Source of the DNA: Thermotogota bacterium
GTDB lineage: Bacteria; Thermotogota; Thermotogae; Thermotogales; DSM-5069
Reading direction: 5' to 3'
DNA length: 64,000 bases
Assembly: GCA_029551145.1 (NCBI GenBank)
Contig: JAKPGA010000012.1
Location: 124,001-188,000 of the forward strand
The notes beneath the pieces are model-generated. The model made no database searches, was not told the origin of the DNA, and was given only the letters and a program-made list of their open reading frames with translations. Every line of letters begins with the position of its first letter. Within the stretch, counting starts at the first letter, position 1. Below are positions 20,850 to 30,475 of this stretch, in pieces. The position numbers were made by a program, and so were the translations under genes.

Positions 20850-23444
20850 TCACCTCTTTACTTTGAACCTCTTCTTGATTTTCTCATCCTTTTGTAACTT
20901 TCTCCTCTCCGATCTGTTTACGATGTCAAACTCTTCATGCACAAGTTGTATATTTGCCAGGTCCTTTTTTGCTTCTTGTTCTGCCTTTTGTCTGTCAGCT
21001 CTCACAACTCTGAGCATCCACGAAACGACAAGTTCATTGACTCTCGCTATCATTTCATCGAACAACGCATATGTTTCTTTCTTGAACTCGATTATTGGAT
21101 CCCTTTGACCATAGGCTCTTAGGTTGACTGCTTCCTTAACGTGTTCTACCTCCTCAAGATACTGCCTCCAATTATCATCTATGATGCGCAGAACTAAGAA
21201 TTTGAGAAACTGTCCATATTCCTCACCTATTTCCTGTTTCTTTTTGTTGTATGAAACTTTGAGTGAATTCGCTATGAACTCCTTCATTTGTTCCGAGGAA
21301 TCTATCTTGTGGTCATCTATGTTTACAGTACCTTTTGGCAATATAGAAAGAGAGTTCTTAAGACCCTCGATGTTCCATTCAGAACCATCACAGAACTCGC
21401 TTACTCTTCTTTCAACAAAATCTTCAATTGCCTCATCTAAGTACTGCTCTACCTTACCAGACAAGATCCAGTCCCGGTAGGAATAAACAGAGTTTCTTTG
21501 TACATCCAAAACAGTATCCATTTCCATCAGGTGCTTTCTTATAGAGAAGTTTATTCCTTCAACCCTTTTTTGAACGGTTTCTACCAGTTTTGTGAGCAAT
21601 GGATGCTCTATCGGTTCACCAGGCTTGATCTTCAAGACATTCATGACCTTCTCAAGTTGATCCTTACCAAATATCCTCAGCAGATCGTCTTCAAGGGACA
21701 GATAGAATCTCGACTCTCCTGGATCTCCTTGCCTACCCGATCGCCCCCTGAGCTGGTTGTCAATGCGCCTGCTTTCATGACGTTCCGTTCCTATAATACA
21801 CAGACCACCAAGTTCAGTCACGCCTTCACCCAGTTTAATATCTGTACCTCGTCCTGCCATATTGGTTGCGATCGTAACAGCACCCTTCTGTCCAGCAAGA
21901 GCTATTATCTGTGCCTCCTTCTCATGATATTTCGCATTCAGCACTTGATGTGGGATACTCATTTTTTTAAGCATCGAACTAAGCAGTTCACTCTTTTCTA
22001 TCGACGTTGTACCAATCAGAACTGGTTGCCCTTTTTTATACCTTTCGCTTACTTCGTTCACAACTGCCGCATATTTCTCTGCCTGTGTACGGTATATGAG
22101 GTCATCATGATCTTTCCTTATCATCGGTTTATGAGTCGGAATCACAACTACCTCCATGTTATAGAGTTGCTTGAATTCTTCTTCCTCGGTCTTCGCTGTA
22201 CCGGTCATGCCAGCGAGTTTTTCATACATTTTGAAGTAGTTCTGAAAAGTGATCGTCGCGTAAGTTACAGACTCTTCCTTGATCGGAACTCCTTCTTTTG
22301 CCTCTATTGCCTGATGCAATCCTCCACTATAGCGTCTGCCAGGTAGGAGTCTTCCGGTGAATTCATCAACAATTACGACTTCCGAATTCATGATCACATA
22401 ATCGACATCCTTCTTGAACAGATGCAGGGCTTTTAAGGCATTCAACAGATGATAGACGTTATTCACATTTGAGGGATCATAGAGGTTCTCAACGCCTATA
22501 AGTTTTTCAGCCTTCTCAATTCCTTTTTCTGTAAGTACAACCGTTCGTGATTTTTCATCAAGTGTGAAATCTGTATCCTTCATCATTTTCTTAGCCAGCG
22601 TTGAAAAGCGTTTGTAAATGGAGGCACCTTCTCGAGAAGGTCCAGAGATTATCAAAGGTGTGCGTGCCTCATCTATCAAAATGCTGTCCACCTCGTCGAT
22701 TATTGCATAGTGGTGGCCTCTTTGGACTTTGTCATTCAATTCCAACACCAAGTTATCACGAAGATAGTCAAAGCCAAACTCGTTGTTTGTGCCATATGTG
22801 ATATCGCATTCATATGCCTGTTTCCTATCAATTTCGATCAAATCCACTGCAAAAGCTTCTACTGCCTCAGGAGTCTTCGCCGTTTCTTTTAGAAATTCAT
22901 CGGTATACCCTTCGGGCCAAACTGAAAGGTTTTTCTCGACTGCTGCTTCGAATAATTCCTTATTTTTCCAGACCACCTCGTAGGATTTCCCGAGTTGGTT
23001 AATAACTCCTACCCTGAGCCCAAGAAACAAATACAAAGGTCCCATCCACAAAGCATCACGGCGAGCAAGATAATCGTTAACCGTTACAAGATGTGCGCCC
23101 TTTCCATCCAACGCATTGAAGTAAAGGGGCATCGTGGCGGCAAGAGTTTTACCCTCGCCAGTCTTCATTTCGGCCACCTTGCCTTCATTCAACGCGAGTG
23201 CGCCAACGACCTGAACATCAAAAGGATACATTCCCAGAACTCTTTTTGCTGCAATTCTTGCGAGAGCAAAAGCCTCTATTAATGAATGTTCTTCACCTGG
23301 ACTTTCCCTTATTTGCCTTGATAGATCAACCAGCTTAAGGTTGGTCGAGTCTGAAATCTCTCTCTCTATTTCTTTTACTTTTTCCACAATCTTGAAATAT
23401 CTTCTGAGCAGAGCCTTGTTTCTATCAAAAATGGCGAATCCCAT
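20850..23444 (-). CDS. secA: preprotein translocase ATPase SecA
   Basis: 864 residues. Walker A is MKTGEGKT (93-100), with [11 protein letters not shown], the [20 protein letters not shown] segment, [13 protein letters not shown] and [11 protein letters not shown]. It drives export of unfolded proteins through SecYEG. The C terminus is short and basic (ending KRFKVKR) with no zinc-binding CxCx8CH tail, as in many bacteria without SecB. GGAGGT lies ahead of the ATG. It lies two bases after an exported-protein gene and nine bases before prfB. Confidence 0.98.
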   Translation of the reverse strand: MGFAIFDRNKALLRRYFKIVEKVKEIEREISDSTNLKLVDLSRQIRESPGEEHSLIEAFALARIAAKRVLGMYPFDVQVVGALALNEGKVAEMKTGEGKTLAATMPLYFNALDGKGAHLVTVNDYLARRDALWMGPLYLFLGLRVGVINQLGKSYEVVWKNKELFEAAVEKNLSVWPEGYTDEFLKETAKTPEAVEAFAVDLIEIDRKQAYECDITYGTNNEFGFDYLRDNLVLELNDKVQRGHHYAIIDEVDSILIDEARTPLIISGPSREGASIYKRFSTLAKKMMKDTDFTLDEKSRTVVLTEKGIEKAEKLIGVENLYDPSNVNNVYHLLNALKALHLFKKDVDYVIMNSEVVIVDEFTGRLLPGRRYSGGLHQAIEAKEGVPIKEESVTYATITFQNYFKMYEKLAGMTGTAKTEEEEFKQLYNMEVVVIPTHKPMIRKDHDDLIYRTQAEKYAAVVNEVSERYKKGQPVLIGTTSIEKSELLSSMLKKMSIPHQVLNAKYHEKEAQIIALAGQKGAVTIATNMAGRGTDIKLGEGVTELGGLCIIGTERHESRRIDNQLRGRSGRQGDPGESRFYLSLEDDLLRIFGKDQLEKVMNVLKIKPGEPIEHPLLTKLVETVQKRVEGINFSIRKHLMEMDTVLDVQRNSVYSYRDWILSGKVEQYLDEAIEDFVERRVSEFCDGSEWNIEGLKNSLSILPKGTVNIDDHKIDSSEQMKEFIANSLKVSYNKKKQEIGEEYGQFLKFLVLRIIDDNWRQYLEEVEHVKEAVNLRAYGQRDPIIEFKKETYALFDEMIARVNELVVSWMLRVVRADRQKAEQEAKKDLANIQLVHEEFDIVNRSERRKLQKDEKIKKRFKVKR

Positions 23445-23445
23445 C

Positions 23446-24840
23446 TCACATTACCTCCACTCTATAGACAATTACACCACCATCAACGAATTGAGAAAAC
23501 AAAACCCGACCACGTGCCTTTGATCCAAGCATCGATTCGATGATATTACCTAAATCGACGTAAACCCTTACAATATCCTTTTCGGGGAATTTCTTCGCCA
23601 GATACGAGTAAGCCGCATCGTCTCTGAGTTTTCTTCGATTAGAAGCTTTCTGATACTCTTCTTTGGTCATGTTTGTTACAACAAGATCTTTTCCCAGGGT
23701 GAAAAATGAGAGAAATCCGTTAAGGACAGGTAACCGCAGTTCACCACCAAAGTCACGAGCGCCATAAGATTTTATCATGTTCGTATCAAAATCCGCTGTC
23801 AAACTGAAGAGAGCAGCAAAACGTACCTGTTCACCCGAGACATCACCGGTTAAATAGACTCTGTCCTTGCTAACCTCAAGTATTGACGAAATGATTTGGT
23901 AGATCTTTCTGACTTCCTCCTGTGCACCTTGGAACCAGGATGCTATGCTTTGAGCTATGTCTAAAGGGCCAGTAACCGTTGCTGAGAAGGCGAAATTACC
24001 TACAAGGGGCATATTTTTCATCGTTGCAGAACTGGACAAATACTTATTCAAGTCTGTGCTCTTTTTCAAATATTGCTTGACTTCTATCACCAATGATTCC
24101 CCGCTGGGCATACCAGAAACGGTGAAATAGTCAGTGTCTAACCAATTGCTATTGATACCAGATAAGTTCGCACCAAATGAGTTACCCTTGAAAAAGCCAC
24201 AGATCCAGGCAGATTGATTTACTAGATTCTTCACCGGATAAACATAGCAGAACTGATCAGTAGGCCTGTCGTAAACATCAATGGCTCTCTCAACAGCGCT
24301 TCTACTACCACTCAATATCAAGTATCCTCTGTGGTAACGGGCAAAAATCGCCACATCTGTATCTTGAAGCACCCAAGTCTTGTCACTGATTGAAACTCTG
24401 AGATTGGTTATACCACCGACAAGTTTGATGAGTTCTTCCGGATTGTTAGTTTCAAACACCAGGATGGAATTTGTCCCGATATTTCTCAATGCCTCAATAT
24501 AGTAATTCACATCAAGTGAGAAGAATGACCCGATATCGAAGCTTGGACCCTTTGCGGCAAAAAGGAAATTCCTACTCAAAGAATCATAAAGTACATCCGG
24601 CGAAACTCTTGTACTGTAACCTATGTTCTCAAGTAGTGATCTTGTGACGTATTCAAGCCCAAGACCATTCTCTCCCAGAATGAAGTTGAAAAACTGCACC
24701 GACGAAATCTTTGGATAATACACACCGTTATCTTTGAAAATCAAAAAGAAATCATAATCTGAAGGTATAAAATCCACGATCTCTCCAAGTAAGAGAATTG
24801 GAAGAAAAATCAGGACCAATATCGATATTGCCGAACGCAT
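23446..24840 (-). CDS. exported or membrane-anchored protein, unknown function
   Basis: 464 residues. It begins with a hydrophobic signal or anchor ([19 protein letters not shown]). The remainder is a soluble mix resembling DUF3352-type proteins in layout (residues on protein levels and thresholds such as [22 protein letters not shown]), but I would not assign a family firmly. No catalytic motif is seen. The ATG at 24840 follows AGAGGTGAGG and lies one base after the TlyA stop; a longer start at 24876 would place codons over that site. Confidence 0.6.
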   Translation of the reverse strand: MRSAISILVLIFLPILLLGEIVDFIPSDYDFFLIFKDNGVYYPKISSVQFFNFILGENGLGLEYVTRSLLENIGYSTRVSPDVLYDSLSRNFLFAAKGPSFDIGSFFSLDVNYYIEALRNIGTNSILVFETNNPEELIKLVGGITNLRVSISDKTWVLQDTDVAIFARYHRGYLILSGSRSAVERAIDVYDRPTDQFCYVYPVKNLVNQSAWICGFFKGNSFGANLSGINSNWLDTDYFTVSGMPSGESLVIEVKQYLKKSTDLNKYLSSSATMKNMPLVGNFAFSATVTGPLDIAQSIASWFQGAQEEVRKIYQIISSILEVSKDRVYLTGDVSGEQVRFAALFSLTADFDTNMIKSYGARDFGGELRLPVLNGFLSFFTLGKDLVVTNMTKEEYQKASNRRKLRDDAAYSYLAKKFPEKDIVRVYVDLGNIIESMLGSKARGRVLFSQFVDGGVIVYRVEVM

Positions 24841-24841
24841 C

Positions 24842-25633
24842 TTATTCCTCACCTCTGAAGCGTGACCATGCTTCATTTACCATTCTGGAAATTCCTTGTA
24901 TGTCTATTATGTCAGACTTTGAACTTTCCTTCACAAAATATGCAAGATATTCGATATTACCATCTGAGCCAGTAATAGGCGAGTAGGTCAGACCATGCCA
25001 AGATAATCCATGTTCTGAACAATCTCGTATGATCTGAATAATTACACTAAGATGAGAGCTCTTGGATTGAACTAAAGATGGACCAGTTTCGAACTGCGGT
25101 TTTATCAGTATTACTGCCTTGCCTTCTTCTTTCAAGACCGAACTCATGCCTTCCAACAAGAGCTTTACAGAGATAAACGACACATCACAAAGGACTAAGT
25201 CGACCAATTCTCCTATCTTGTCAGCACTGAGATATCTTGCGTTGAATCTCTCGAGACACACGACTTTTGGATTCATTCGAAGCTGTTCAGCAAGCTGATT
25301 ACTTCCCACATCCACTGCGTACACTCTTCTTGCACCATGTTCAATTGCAAATTGTGTGAAGCCGCCTCTGGACGCACCTATGTCGCAGACTACTTTGTCA
25401 AAAAAGTCTATGTGGAACACCTGATAAGCCTTTTCCAGCTTCTCTGCGGCTCTACTAACATACGTTCTTGGCTTTTGAAGCTGAATCTCTGAATCGCTGT
25501 CGATAATCTTCCCGGGCTTTTCACAGATCTGTCCACCAACAGTTACTCTTTTAAGTCTTATCAGATCTCTTGCCTGGGATCTACTTGTAGCGAGACCTTT
25601 CTGAACCAGTAAAATGTCGAGCCTTTCCTTCAC
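24842..25633 (-). CDS. tlyA: TlyA-family rRNA 2'-O-methyltransferase
   Basis: 263 residues: an N-terminal S4 RNA-binding domain (RLDILLVQKGLATSRSQARDLIRLKRVTV, split here as residues 4-20 and on) followed by an FtsJ-like Rossmann methyltransferase with the SAM motif CDIGASRGGFTQ, LVLCDVSFIS and LIKPQFE. Such enzymes methylate ribose in ribosomal RNA. The GTG at 25633 overlaps the upstream stop as GTGA and has GGGTGG before it; an upstream in-frame start at 25681 adds an unrelated cysteine-rich peptide and is not accepted. Confidence 0.93.
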   Translation of the reverse strand: MKERLDILLVQKGLATSRSQARDLIRLKRVTVGGQICEKPGKIIDSDSEIQLQKPRTYVSRAAEKLEKAYQVFHIDFFDKVVCDIGASRGGFTQFAIEHGARRVYAVDVGSNQLAEQLRMNPKVVCLERFNARYLSADKIGELVDLVLCDVSFISVKLLLEGMSSVLKEEGKAVILIKPQFETGPSLVQSKSSHLSVIIQIIRDCSEHGLSWHGLTYSPITGSDGNIEYLAYFVKESSKSDIIDIQGISRMVNEAWSRFRGEE

Positions 25634-27033
25634 TTTTCTACCACCCAGCATCCAGTATGCGTTACAACAACAGCTCCCCAATCAGAAAACTCAATATCGA
25701 TAACATTTTCAAAACAGCGAGGTTCATCAATGTAGACAACAGCTTTGCCACCATTTAGTATCGCAAAGCCAATCTGCGATCTGATGACGATGCCTTCTTG
25801 TGGTGACTTCAAAGTAATTATACCTTCTTTCCAGATTCCGAAATCACAACAATCTTGACTTGATACTATCTCACCACTTTCGTTCAGCGCAAAGACTTTG
25901 CCACTCATACCAACGTATATCAGGTCATCGTACGAACCAATACCCCAAGCACCTGGGAAGCGCTTTTCCCAAAGCGTCTTTCTATTCTTCAAATCGATCG
26001 CTCTCAAGTATGAAAAGACATCAAGAACATAAAGTCTTTCTTTATTTACAGCCCATTCAATGATAGGCCCACAGATTTTCATAGCCCAGGAGAGATCCAA
26101 AGGAGCTACGACACCATTTGCAAGTAAGAGAAATTGTTCATAGCGACCAATAATCGGTGCAGAGATCAATGAATTGTCAATCTTCACTGTGATTAGTTTT
26201 TCAAGAATCTTCCCGTTGACCACACCAAAAGGCTCACTGACAACGATAAACCGTCCATCTGGAAAGAACAACTTACCAGCTTTGTACACCAGAAGATCGT
26301 CTCTATCCTTGTAAACCTTCGTTGCATCTTCCACAAAGAAAACGGGCTCCTCTATTTGCATATCTGTATCAACATAGACTGTCTTGCCAAAAAAATCATA
26401 GAATCCTTCCGACAGCAGCATCTTCTTTCCTTTCACACTTACCGAATGAAGTCTCTCGACATATCTAAACTCGACTGGCCTATCAGTAGAAGTTTTCTTT
26501 ATGTTTATTTGTTCCCCCACTTCAACCAAAAAACCTGTCTGGGGTTTTTCAAGATTCTGGAATATTTCTGAGAGTACATTTGCGAGGTTATCTGTCAACC
26601 GTGAAACCTCGATCGTTGCGGATTTGGAAAATTCCCCATATGAAATCTCATAGTGGCACATGTCTCGTGAAGTTTTGATTTCTACGCGCAATACATCTCC
26701 GATGCCGACCAGTACTCCAAGTTCATCCAGTTTCCTTTTCAAAAAATTTCCGTACTCACTGGGTCCATCATACAAAAGATTTATGACTGGTAATCTCAAC
26801 CACTGAGACACGATTTCAAGATCATCGACGTCTGGTTCGTTAAAACCAACATAGTAGATCACGCCAGCTTGTTCATAGATGTACAATTCTTGACCATGTA
26901 AATTGAATGTTCTCAGATTTACAGCGATCAAAACTCCACTGAGTAAAAGTACAAACCATGTGATGGCGCGGTGGCTGCTGCTTGAGATCGATCCTTCAAT
27001 TCCAGTATCTCCTTTATCCTCTCTGGTTCCCAT
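25630..27033 (-). CDS. membrane-anchored protein with a PQQ-like beta-propeller C terminus
   Basis: Up to 467 residues. A single hydrophobic segment (ITWFVLLLSGVLIAVNL, about 24-40) suggests an anchor with the rest outside. The second half has short repeats such as LYVLDVFSYLRAIDLKNRK, LIYVGMSGKVFALNESG and AILNGGKAVVYID, typical of PQQ/WD-like propeller blades. The function is unknown. The start is uncertain: ATG 27033 has AGGTGA directly abutting it, and the first 35 codons overlap truA; a TTG at 26931 overlapping the truA stop would remove most of the anchor. Confidence 0.6.
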   Translation of the reverse strand: MGTREDKGDTGIEGSISSSSHRAITWFVLLLSGVLIAVNLRTFNLHGQELYIYEQAGVIYYVGFNEPDVDDLEIVSQWLRLPVINLLYDGPSEYGNFLKRKLDELGVLVGIGDVLRVEIKTSRDMCHYEISYGEFSKSATIEVSRLTDNLANVLSEIFQNLEKPQTGFLVEVGEQINIKKTSTDRPVEFRYVERLHSVSVKGKKMLLSEGFYDFFGKTVYVDTDMQIEEPVFFVEDATKVYKDRDDLLVYKAGKLFFPDGRFIVVSEPFGVVNGKILEKLITVKIDNSLISAPIIGRYEQFLLLANGVVAPLDLSWAMKICGPIIEWAVNKERLYVLDVFSYLRAIDLKNRKTLWEKRFPGAWGIGSYDDLIYVGMSGKVFALNESGEIVSSQDCCDFGIWKEGIITLKSPQEGIVIRSQIGFAILNGGKAVVYIDEPRCFENVIDIEFSDWGAVVVTHTGCWVVEK

Positions 27034-27665
27034 TCACCTGTCCCTACCTTGACAAGAGAGCCTACAATATTTCTCACCATTCTCCTCAAGAATGAACGAC
27101 CTTCCACTCTGATCAAAATCAATCTACCTCTTAATTTGACTATTCTTATTCGATAAATGGTTCTTACAGTTTTTTGCTGACTATCATCACTCTTCGTGAA
27201 CGACTTGAAATCGTGTTCTCCTTCAAGAAACTTTGCAGCTGCTCTCATTTTCTCAATGTTCAATTCATACGGGAACCACCACGCGTACCTTCGTAGGAAC
27301 AAATTCGGCTCCTTTGAATTGTAGATGAAATAGTTATAGATCCTTCTCCTGGCATCGAATCTTGGATGAAACTTCTCACCAACCTCAGAAACTTTTCGAA
27401 CATATACATCATCTGGTAGATTCGCATTTAGTGCATTTTTCATGCTCGACGCATCAATCTCGATTGGACAACTGAAAAGCACCACCTGGCCAATTGCATG
27501 AACGCCTGTATCCGTCCTGCCGGCTGCAACTGTGCTGGTCTTCTGCTTAAAGATTCTTTCCAGTGCCTCTTCAATCACTTTTTGAACGGTTCTTACATCC
27601 TTCTGAGCCTGAAATCCAAAAAAATCTGTGCCATCGTATGATACAACCGCTAAGAATTTTTTCAT
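26928..27665 (-). CDS. truA: tRNA pseudouridine synthase A
   Basis: 245 residues. The catalytic Asp is in AAGRTDTGVHAIGQ, and other family segments are YDGTDFFGFQ, NANLPDD, HPRFDARRRIYNYF and FLRRMVRNIVGSLVKVG. TruA makes pseudouridine at tRNA positions 38-40. The ATG at 27665 follows GGAGAGG; codons further upstream fall in the RNase P RNA gene and are not coding. The gene starts 21 bases after the rnpB 3' end. Confidence 0.96.
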   Translation of the reverse strand: MKKFLAVVSYDGTDFFGFQAQKDVRTVQKVIEEALERIFKQKTSTVAAGRTDTGVHAIGQVVLFSCPIEIDASSMKNALNANLPDDVYVRKVSEVGEKFHPRFDARRRIYNYFIYNSKEPNLFLRRYAWWFPYELNIEKMRAAAKFLEGEHDFKSFTKSDDSQQKTVRTIYRIRIVKLRGRLILIRVEGRSFLRRMVRNIVGSLVKVGTGEWEPERIKEILELKDRSQAAATAPSHGLYFYSVEF

Positions 27666-27686
27666 AACCTCTCCAAATCCATAGAA

Positions 27687-28020
27687 GCAGAGAGGGACTA
27701 TAAGCCGGATTCTGTGATCGGTGGTCATCTATCTGGGAGGAATGTTCACCATTCCTCTCAAGCGGCCTACCCGGGTTTGTAGGGCGGGATCACCCAAACC
27801 CTGCTTGGCCTTGCTCCGGATGGGGGTTACCGAGCCATCGGATTACTCCGATGCTGGTGAGCTCTTACCTCGCCTTTCCACCCTTGCCCTTCTACGGGCG
27901 GTGTGAAGTCTCTATGGTCCTGTCCAGGGATCACTCCCTCTGGGTGTTACCCAGCATCCCATCCCATGGAGTCCGGACTTTCCTCAGGTAATCTACCTGT
28001 GACCACCCGTCCCTCTCTGC
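27687..28020 (-). ncRNA. rnpB: RNase P RNA (bacterial A type)
   Basis: About 334 nt. Read on the minus strand, the ends pair as GCAGAGAGGG (28011-28020) with CCCTCTCTGC (27687-27696), forming helix P1. Near the 5' end is GAGGAAAGTCCGGACTCC (about 27969-27986) and near the 3' end ACAGAATCCGGCTTATAG, the two universally conserved strands around P4; a GGTAAGAGCTCACC segment is also typical. It is the catalytic RNA that trims tRNA 5' ends. It begins only three bases after the fmt stop and ends 21 bases before truA. Confidence 0.97.
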
Positions 28021-28023
28021 AGT

Positions 28024-28932
28024 TTAGCTAAATCGATCTCCTATACTAACCAGTCTACCATTCATTGCTGAAAGGAATGTTATCCTCCTCTTTGACGGAA
28101 ACTGAATCTGTGAGACAACAACTGCCCCATCAAGAGTTGAGATGTATCCTCCCTCATTATCTATGTGAACTATAGTTCCAGGGACAGCATCGTTTTTCCA
28201 TCTCAGAACTTTCTTCACTCCGAACAACTTCACAAATTGACCATTTAGCACAGCCCGCGCACCAGGTGTTGAATCATAGGCTCTGATCTTATTTTTGACC
28301 TTTTCTGCATTCATGCTGAAATCAACGATCAGGTCTTCACTTCCTATTTTTGAAGCATAAGTTGCTTGTGATGCATCTTGCTCAGATAGCTGAAATGATC
28401 CAGGGTTTTTCAGAAAATCTATTAGCATATTTCGTCCTGTTTCAATCAATCTACTTTCAAGCGAATCGAAGTTTTCATACTCATCAATTTCGATCGAAAC
28501 CTGCATTGCAATGGGGCCAGCATCCAGCTCCTTTGTGAGTCTGAATATTGTGACACCAGTTACTCTTTCACCATTCTCGAGAGCACGATGAATAGGAGCC
28601 GCTCCTCTATACCTTGGTAGCAAAGATGGGTGAACATTGTAGAAGCCCAATGGCAAGAGGTTCAGGTACTTTTCCCTAATCAAAGCGCCATACGCCACCA
28701 CAATTCCTATATCTGGTCTGAGCATATCAAAAGGTACATCTTTTATCCTTTCGAAAACGGGTATTCTCACTTTTAGAGCGACCTCTTTAACCGGAGACGA
28801 CGATATTCGCTGGCCTCTGCCACTTGGTTTGTCTGATTGAGTGACAACTCCGACTATGTTTTGACCATATTCAAGGAGAACTTCAAGATGTTTTGAAGCA
28901 TATTCGGGTGTACCAAGAAAGATAATCCTCAT
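28024..28932 (-). CDS. fmt: methionyl-tRNA formyltransferase
   Basis: 302 residues. It starts RIIFLGTPEYASKHLEVL, has the formyl-folate site residues in NVHPSLLPRYRGAAPIHRAL and the DAGP segment, and an OB-like C-terminal domain (GVKKVLRWKND, GTIV). It formylates initiator Met-tRNA. Its ATG overlaps the def stop (ATGA), so the enzymes adding and removing the formyl group are translated together. The RNase P RNA gene follows after three bases. Confidence 0.96.
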   Translation of the reverse strand: MRIIFLGTPEYASKHLEVLLEYGQNIVGVVTQSDKPSGRGQRISSSPVKEVALKVRIPVFERIKDVPFDMLRPDIGIVVAYGALIREKYLNLLPLGFYNVHPSLLPRYRGAAPIHRALENGERVTGVTIFRLTKELDAGPIAMQVSIEIDEYENFDSLESRLIETGRNMLIDFLKNPGSFQLSEQDASQATYASKIGSEDLIVDFSMNAEKVKNKIRAYDSTPGARAVLNGQFVKLFGVKKVLRWKNDAVPGTIVHIDNEGGYISTLDGAVVVSQIQFPSKRRITFLSAMNGRLVSIGDRFS

Positions 28933-29441
28933 GGTTTGTTGGCTGAGTGTATCTTCCCAGACTGTTTTATTATGTTGGAAAGTTTTTGTCTAATGGCAAA
29001 TCTTCTCGATGCGGGAATGAGGTCTATGAAAAGTATACCATCCAGATGATCATATTCATGTTGTGCTACCCTTGCACTGTAACCTGTTAATCTCTCCTCA
29101 ATCTCATCACCGTTGATATCAAAGTATTTTATACTCACTTCATTACTCCTCTCGACGTTTTCAAACACTTCTGGTACACTTAGGCATCCTTCCTCAGCCA
29201 CATTGGTTTCTTTGCTCTTGAAGGTTATGACAGGATTTATCAGTGCCCTTGGAGTACCATCATCCATAACAAAGAGTCGCAAAGAAACTCCAATTTGAGG
29301 AGCAGCAAGGCCTATGCCATCTGTGGCGTACATGATGTCAAAAAGCTCCTTTACTAAAGACTTGACAGCCTCGTCTATTTTTTCAATCTCTTTTGCTTTC
29401 TTTCTCAGAACTGGATCTCCAAGAAGTCTTATTTTCCTCAT
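28929..29441 (-). CDS. def: peptide deformylase
   Basis: 170 residues. The three active-site motifs are GIGLAAPQIG, EEGCLSVP and QHEYDHLDG (metal-binding HExxH form). It removes the N-terminal formyl group from new proteins. The ATG at 29441 lies within the 3' end of surE, overlapping by 59 bases; the fmt gene overlaps its stop. Confidence 0.96.
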   Translation of the reverse strand: MRKIRLLGDPVLRKKAKEIEKIDEAVKSLVKELFDIMYATDGIGLAAPQIGVSLRLFVMDDGTPRALINPVITFKSKETNVAEEGCLSVPEVFENVERSNEVSIKYFDINGDEIEERLTGYSARVAQHEYDHLDGILFIDLIPASRRFAIRQKLSNIIKQSGKIHSANKP

Positions 29442-30180
29442 TTTGGACCTCCTTCAGTTTCATCAAGACTTTCTCATTATTCATAAAAACCGTTATTGGT
29501 GTGACAGAAACATATCCTTTCTTGATAACATTGTAGTCACAGTCATCAATAGGGTCGTCTTCGACGACGTCTCCGTACATCCAATAATATGTGTTGCCTG
29601 ATGGGTCGATTCTCGCCTCAAATCTATCGGCGTACCTTCTGGTACTTTGCTTTGCCGCCTTCCATCCCCTAACGCTACCACTGGGAAAATTCATATTCAA
29701 GGCCGTAAACTGTTCAAGGATGTCGAAATCGAAATCCCGTATGAATGTATCTATAAACAAAGCTGCGTAGTAATAGTTGTAATCCTTCTCAGCTGGTGCA
29801 GAAACTGCAAGAGCAGGTATACCAAGCAATGCTCCCTCCAGGGCACCAGAAACAGTACCCGAGTAAATGACGTCGGTTCCAAGATTGTGACCGAAGTTTA
29901 TGCCACTGATGATCAGATCCACGGCTTTCTGGGCAAGAACCTCAACGCCAATCTTGACACAATCTGCGGGAGTCCCTGTAGTAGCGTACACCGGAAAATC
30001 TTCAACTACTTCAACTTTCTTGACCCAGATAGGCCTTCGAACAGTTATCGCATGTCCTGTTGCACTTTGTTCTGACTCCGGCGCCACAACTAACACGTTG
30101 TGTTCTTTGCATAGTACCTTTGCCAGTGTTAATAAGCCAATAGACGTGACACCATCATCATTCGTTATCAATATTCTCAC
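29383..30180 (-). CDS. surE: SurE 5'/3'-nucleotidase
   Basis: 265 residues. It begins VRILITNDDG, whose Asp pair binds the metal, and continues with APESEQSATGHAIT, TGTPADCVKIG, SGINFGHNLGTDVIYSGTVSGALEG and ALNMNFP. SurE dephosphorylates nucleoside monophosphates. The GTG at 30180 follows GAGGTGAAGAC; the ATG 30 bases upstream would place residues in the promoter and leader. The C terminus is slightly longer than in Thermotoga SurE and runs into def. Confidence 0.94.
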   Translation of the reverse strand: MRILITNDDGVTSIGLLTLAKVLCKEHNVLVVAPESEQSATGHAITVRRPIWVKKVEVVEDFPVYATTGTPADCVKIGVEVLAQKAVDLIISGINFGHNLGTDVIYSGTVSGALEGALLGIPALAVSAPAEKDYNYYYAALFIDTFIRDFDFDILEQFTALNMNFPSGSVRGWKAAKQSTRRYADRFEARIDPSGNTYYWMYGDVVEDDPIDDCDYNVIKKGYVSVTPITVFMNNEKVLMKLKEVQNEENKTSWRSSSEKESKRD

Positions 30181-30200
30181 GTCTTCACCTCGTTTTATAA

Positions 30201-30229
30201 ATTCTATCATAGTGATCAGGAAATTGAAA
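30201..30229 (-). promoter_or_regulatory. sigma-A promoter of the surE-def-fmt-rnpB-truA run
   Basis: On the minus strand: TTTCAA (plus 30224-30229), 17-base spacer, TAGAAT (plus 30201-30206), with TGA directly before the -10 as an extended element. Transcription would begin near 30194, giving a leader of about 14 bases before the GTG, in line with the compact leaders elsewhere. Confidence 0.55.
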
Positions 30230-30259
30230 AAACATCAGCACAAAGATTCTTTCAGTTTA

Positions 30260-30268
30260 TGTTACAAT
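30260..30268 (+). promoter_or_regulatory. extended -10 promoter upstream of mnmG
   Basis: TGTTACAAT matches the TGn-TANNNT extended -10 form. No good -35 box sits 17 bases upstream. It would give a leader of about 200 bases before mnmG, unusually long for this window. Confidence 0.4.
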
Positions 30269-30274
30269 TATTAG

Positions 30275-30475
30275 GGCAAGGCAACCAAGATGAGATTTTC
30301 TAATTTGTTATTCTTCGTACGTGTATACTCGTCAAGGAGTTTTACCCTGCTGGTTTTTGCCGAAAAGTGTTGAAAGAAATCTATTTCTACCTCGTCGGAT
30401 TTGATGCTGTGTTCACCATGAACAGAGTGAATTTCCATGAAGGTCCTTAGTTGGTTTTCACAGAGGTGATGCGAA
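30275..30475 (+). other. long mnmG leader without a supported gene
   Basis: The 295-base gap between the surE start and mnmG (30181-30475) is the largest in the window. It holds the divergent promoters and about 200 bases of leader. A frame stays open from 30304 to the stop at 30448-30450 (49 codons, including RKVLKEIYFYLVGFD), but its only start codons are GTG/TTG at 30364-30372 without a ribosome binding site. I saw no convincing riboswitch fold or terminator. It may be a remnant or a structured leader. Confidence 0.4.

Noticed and set aside
21498-22346. Long open frame on + across secA
   Set aside because: It is antisense to conserved SecA motifs, lacks a ribosome binding site and shows no family similarity.
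27721-27906. Small open frame on + inside the RNase P RNA region
   Set aside because: The stretch is explained completely by rnpB on the minus strand.
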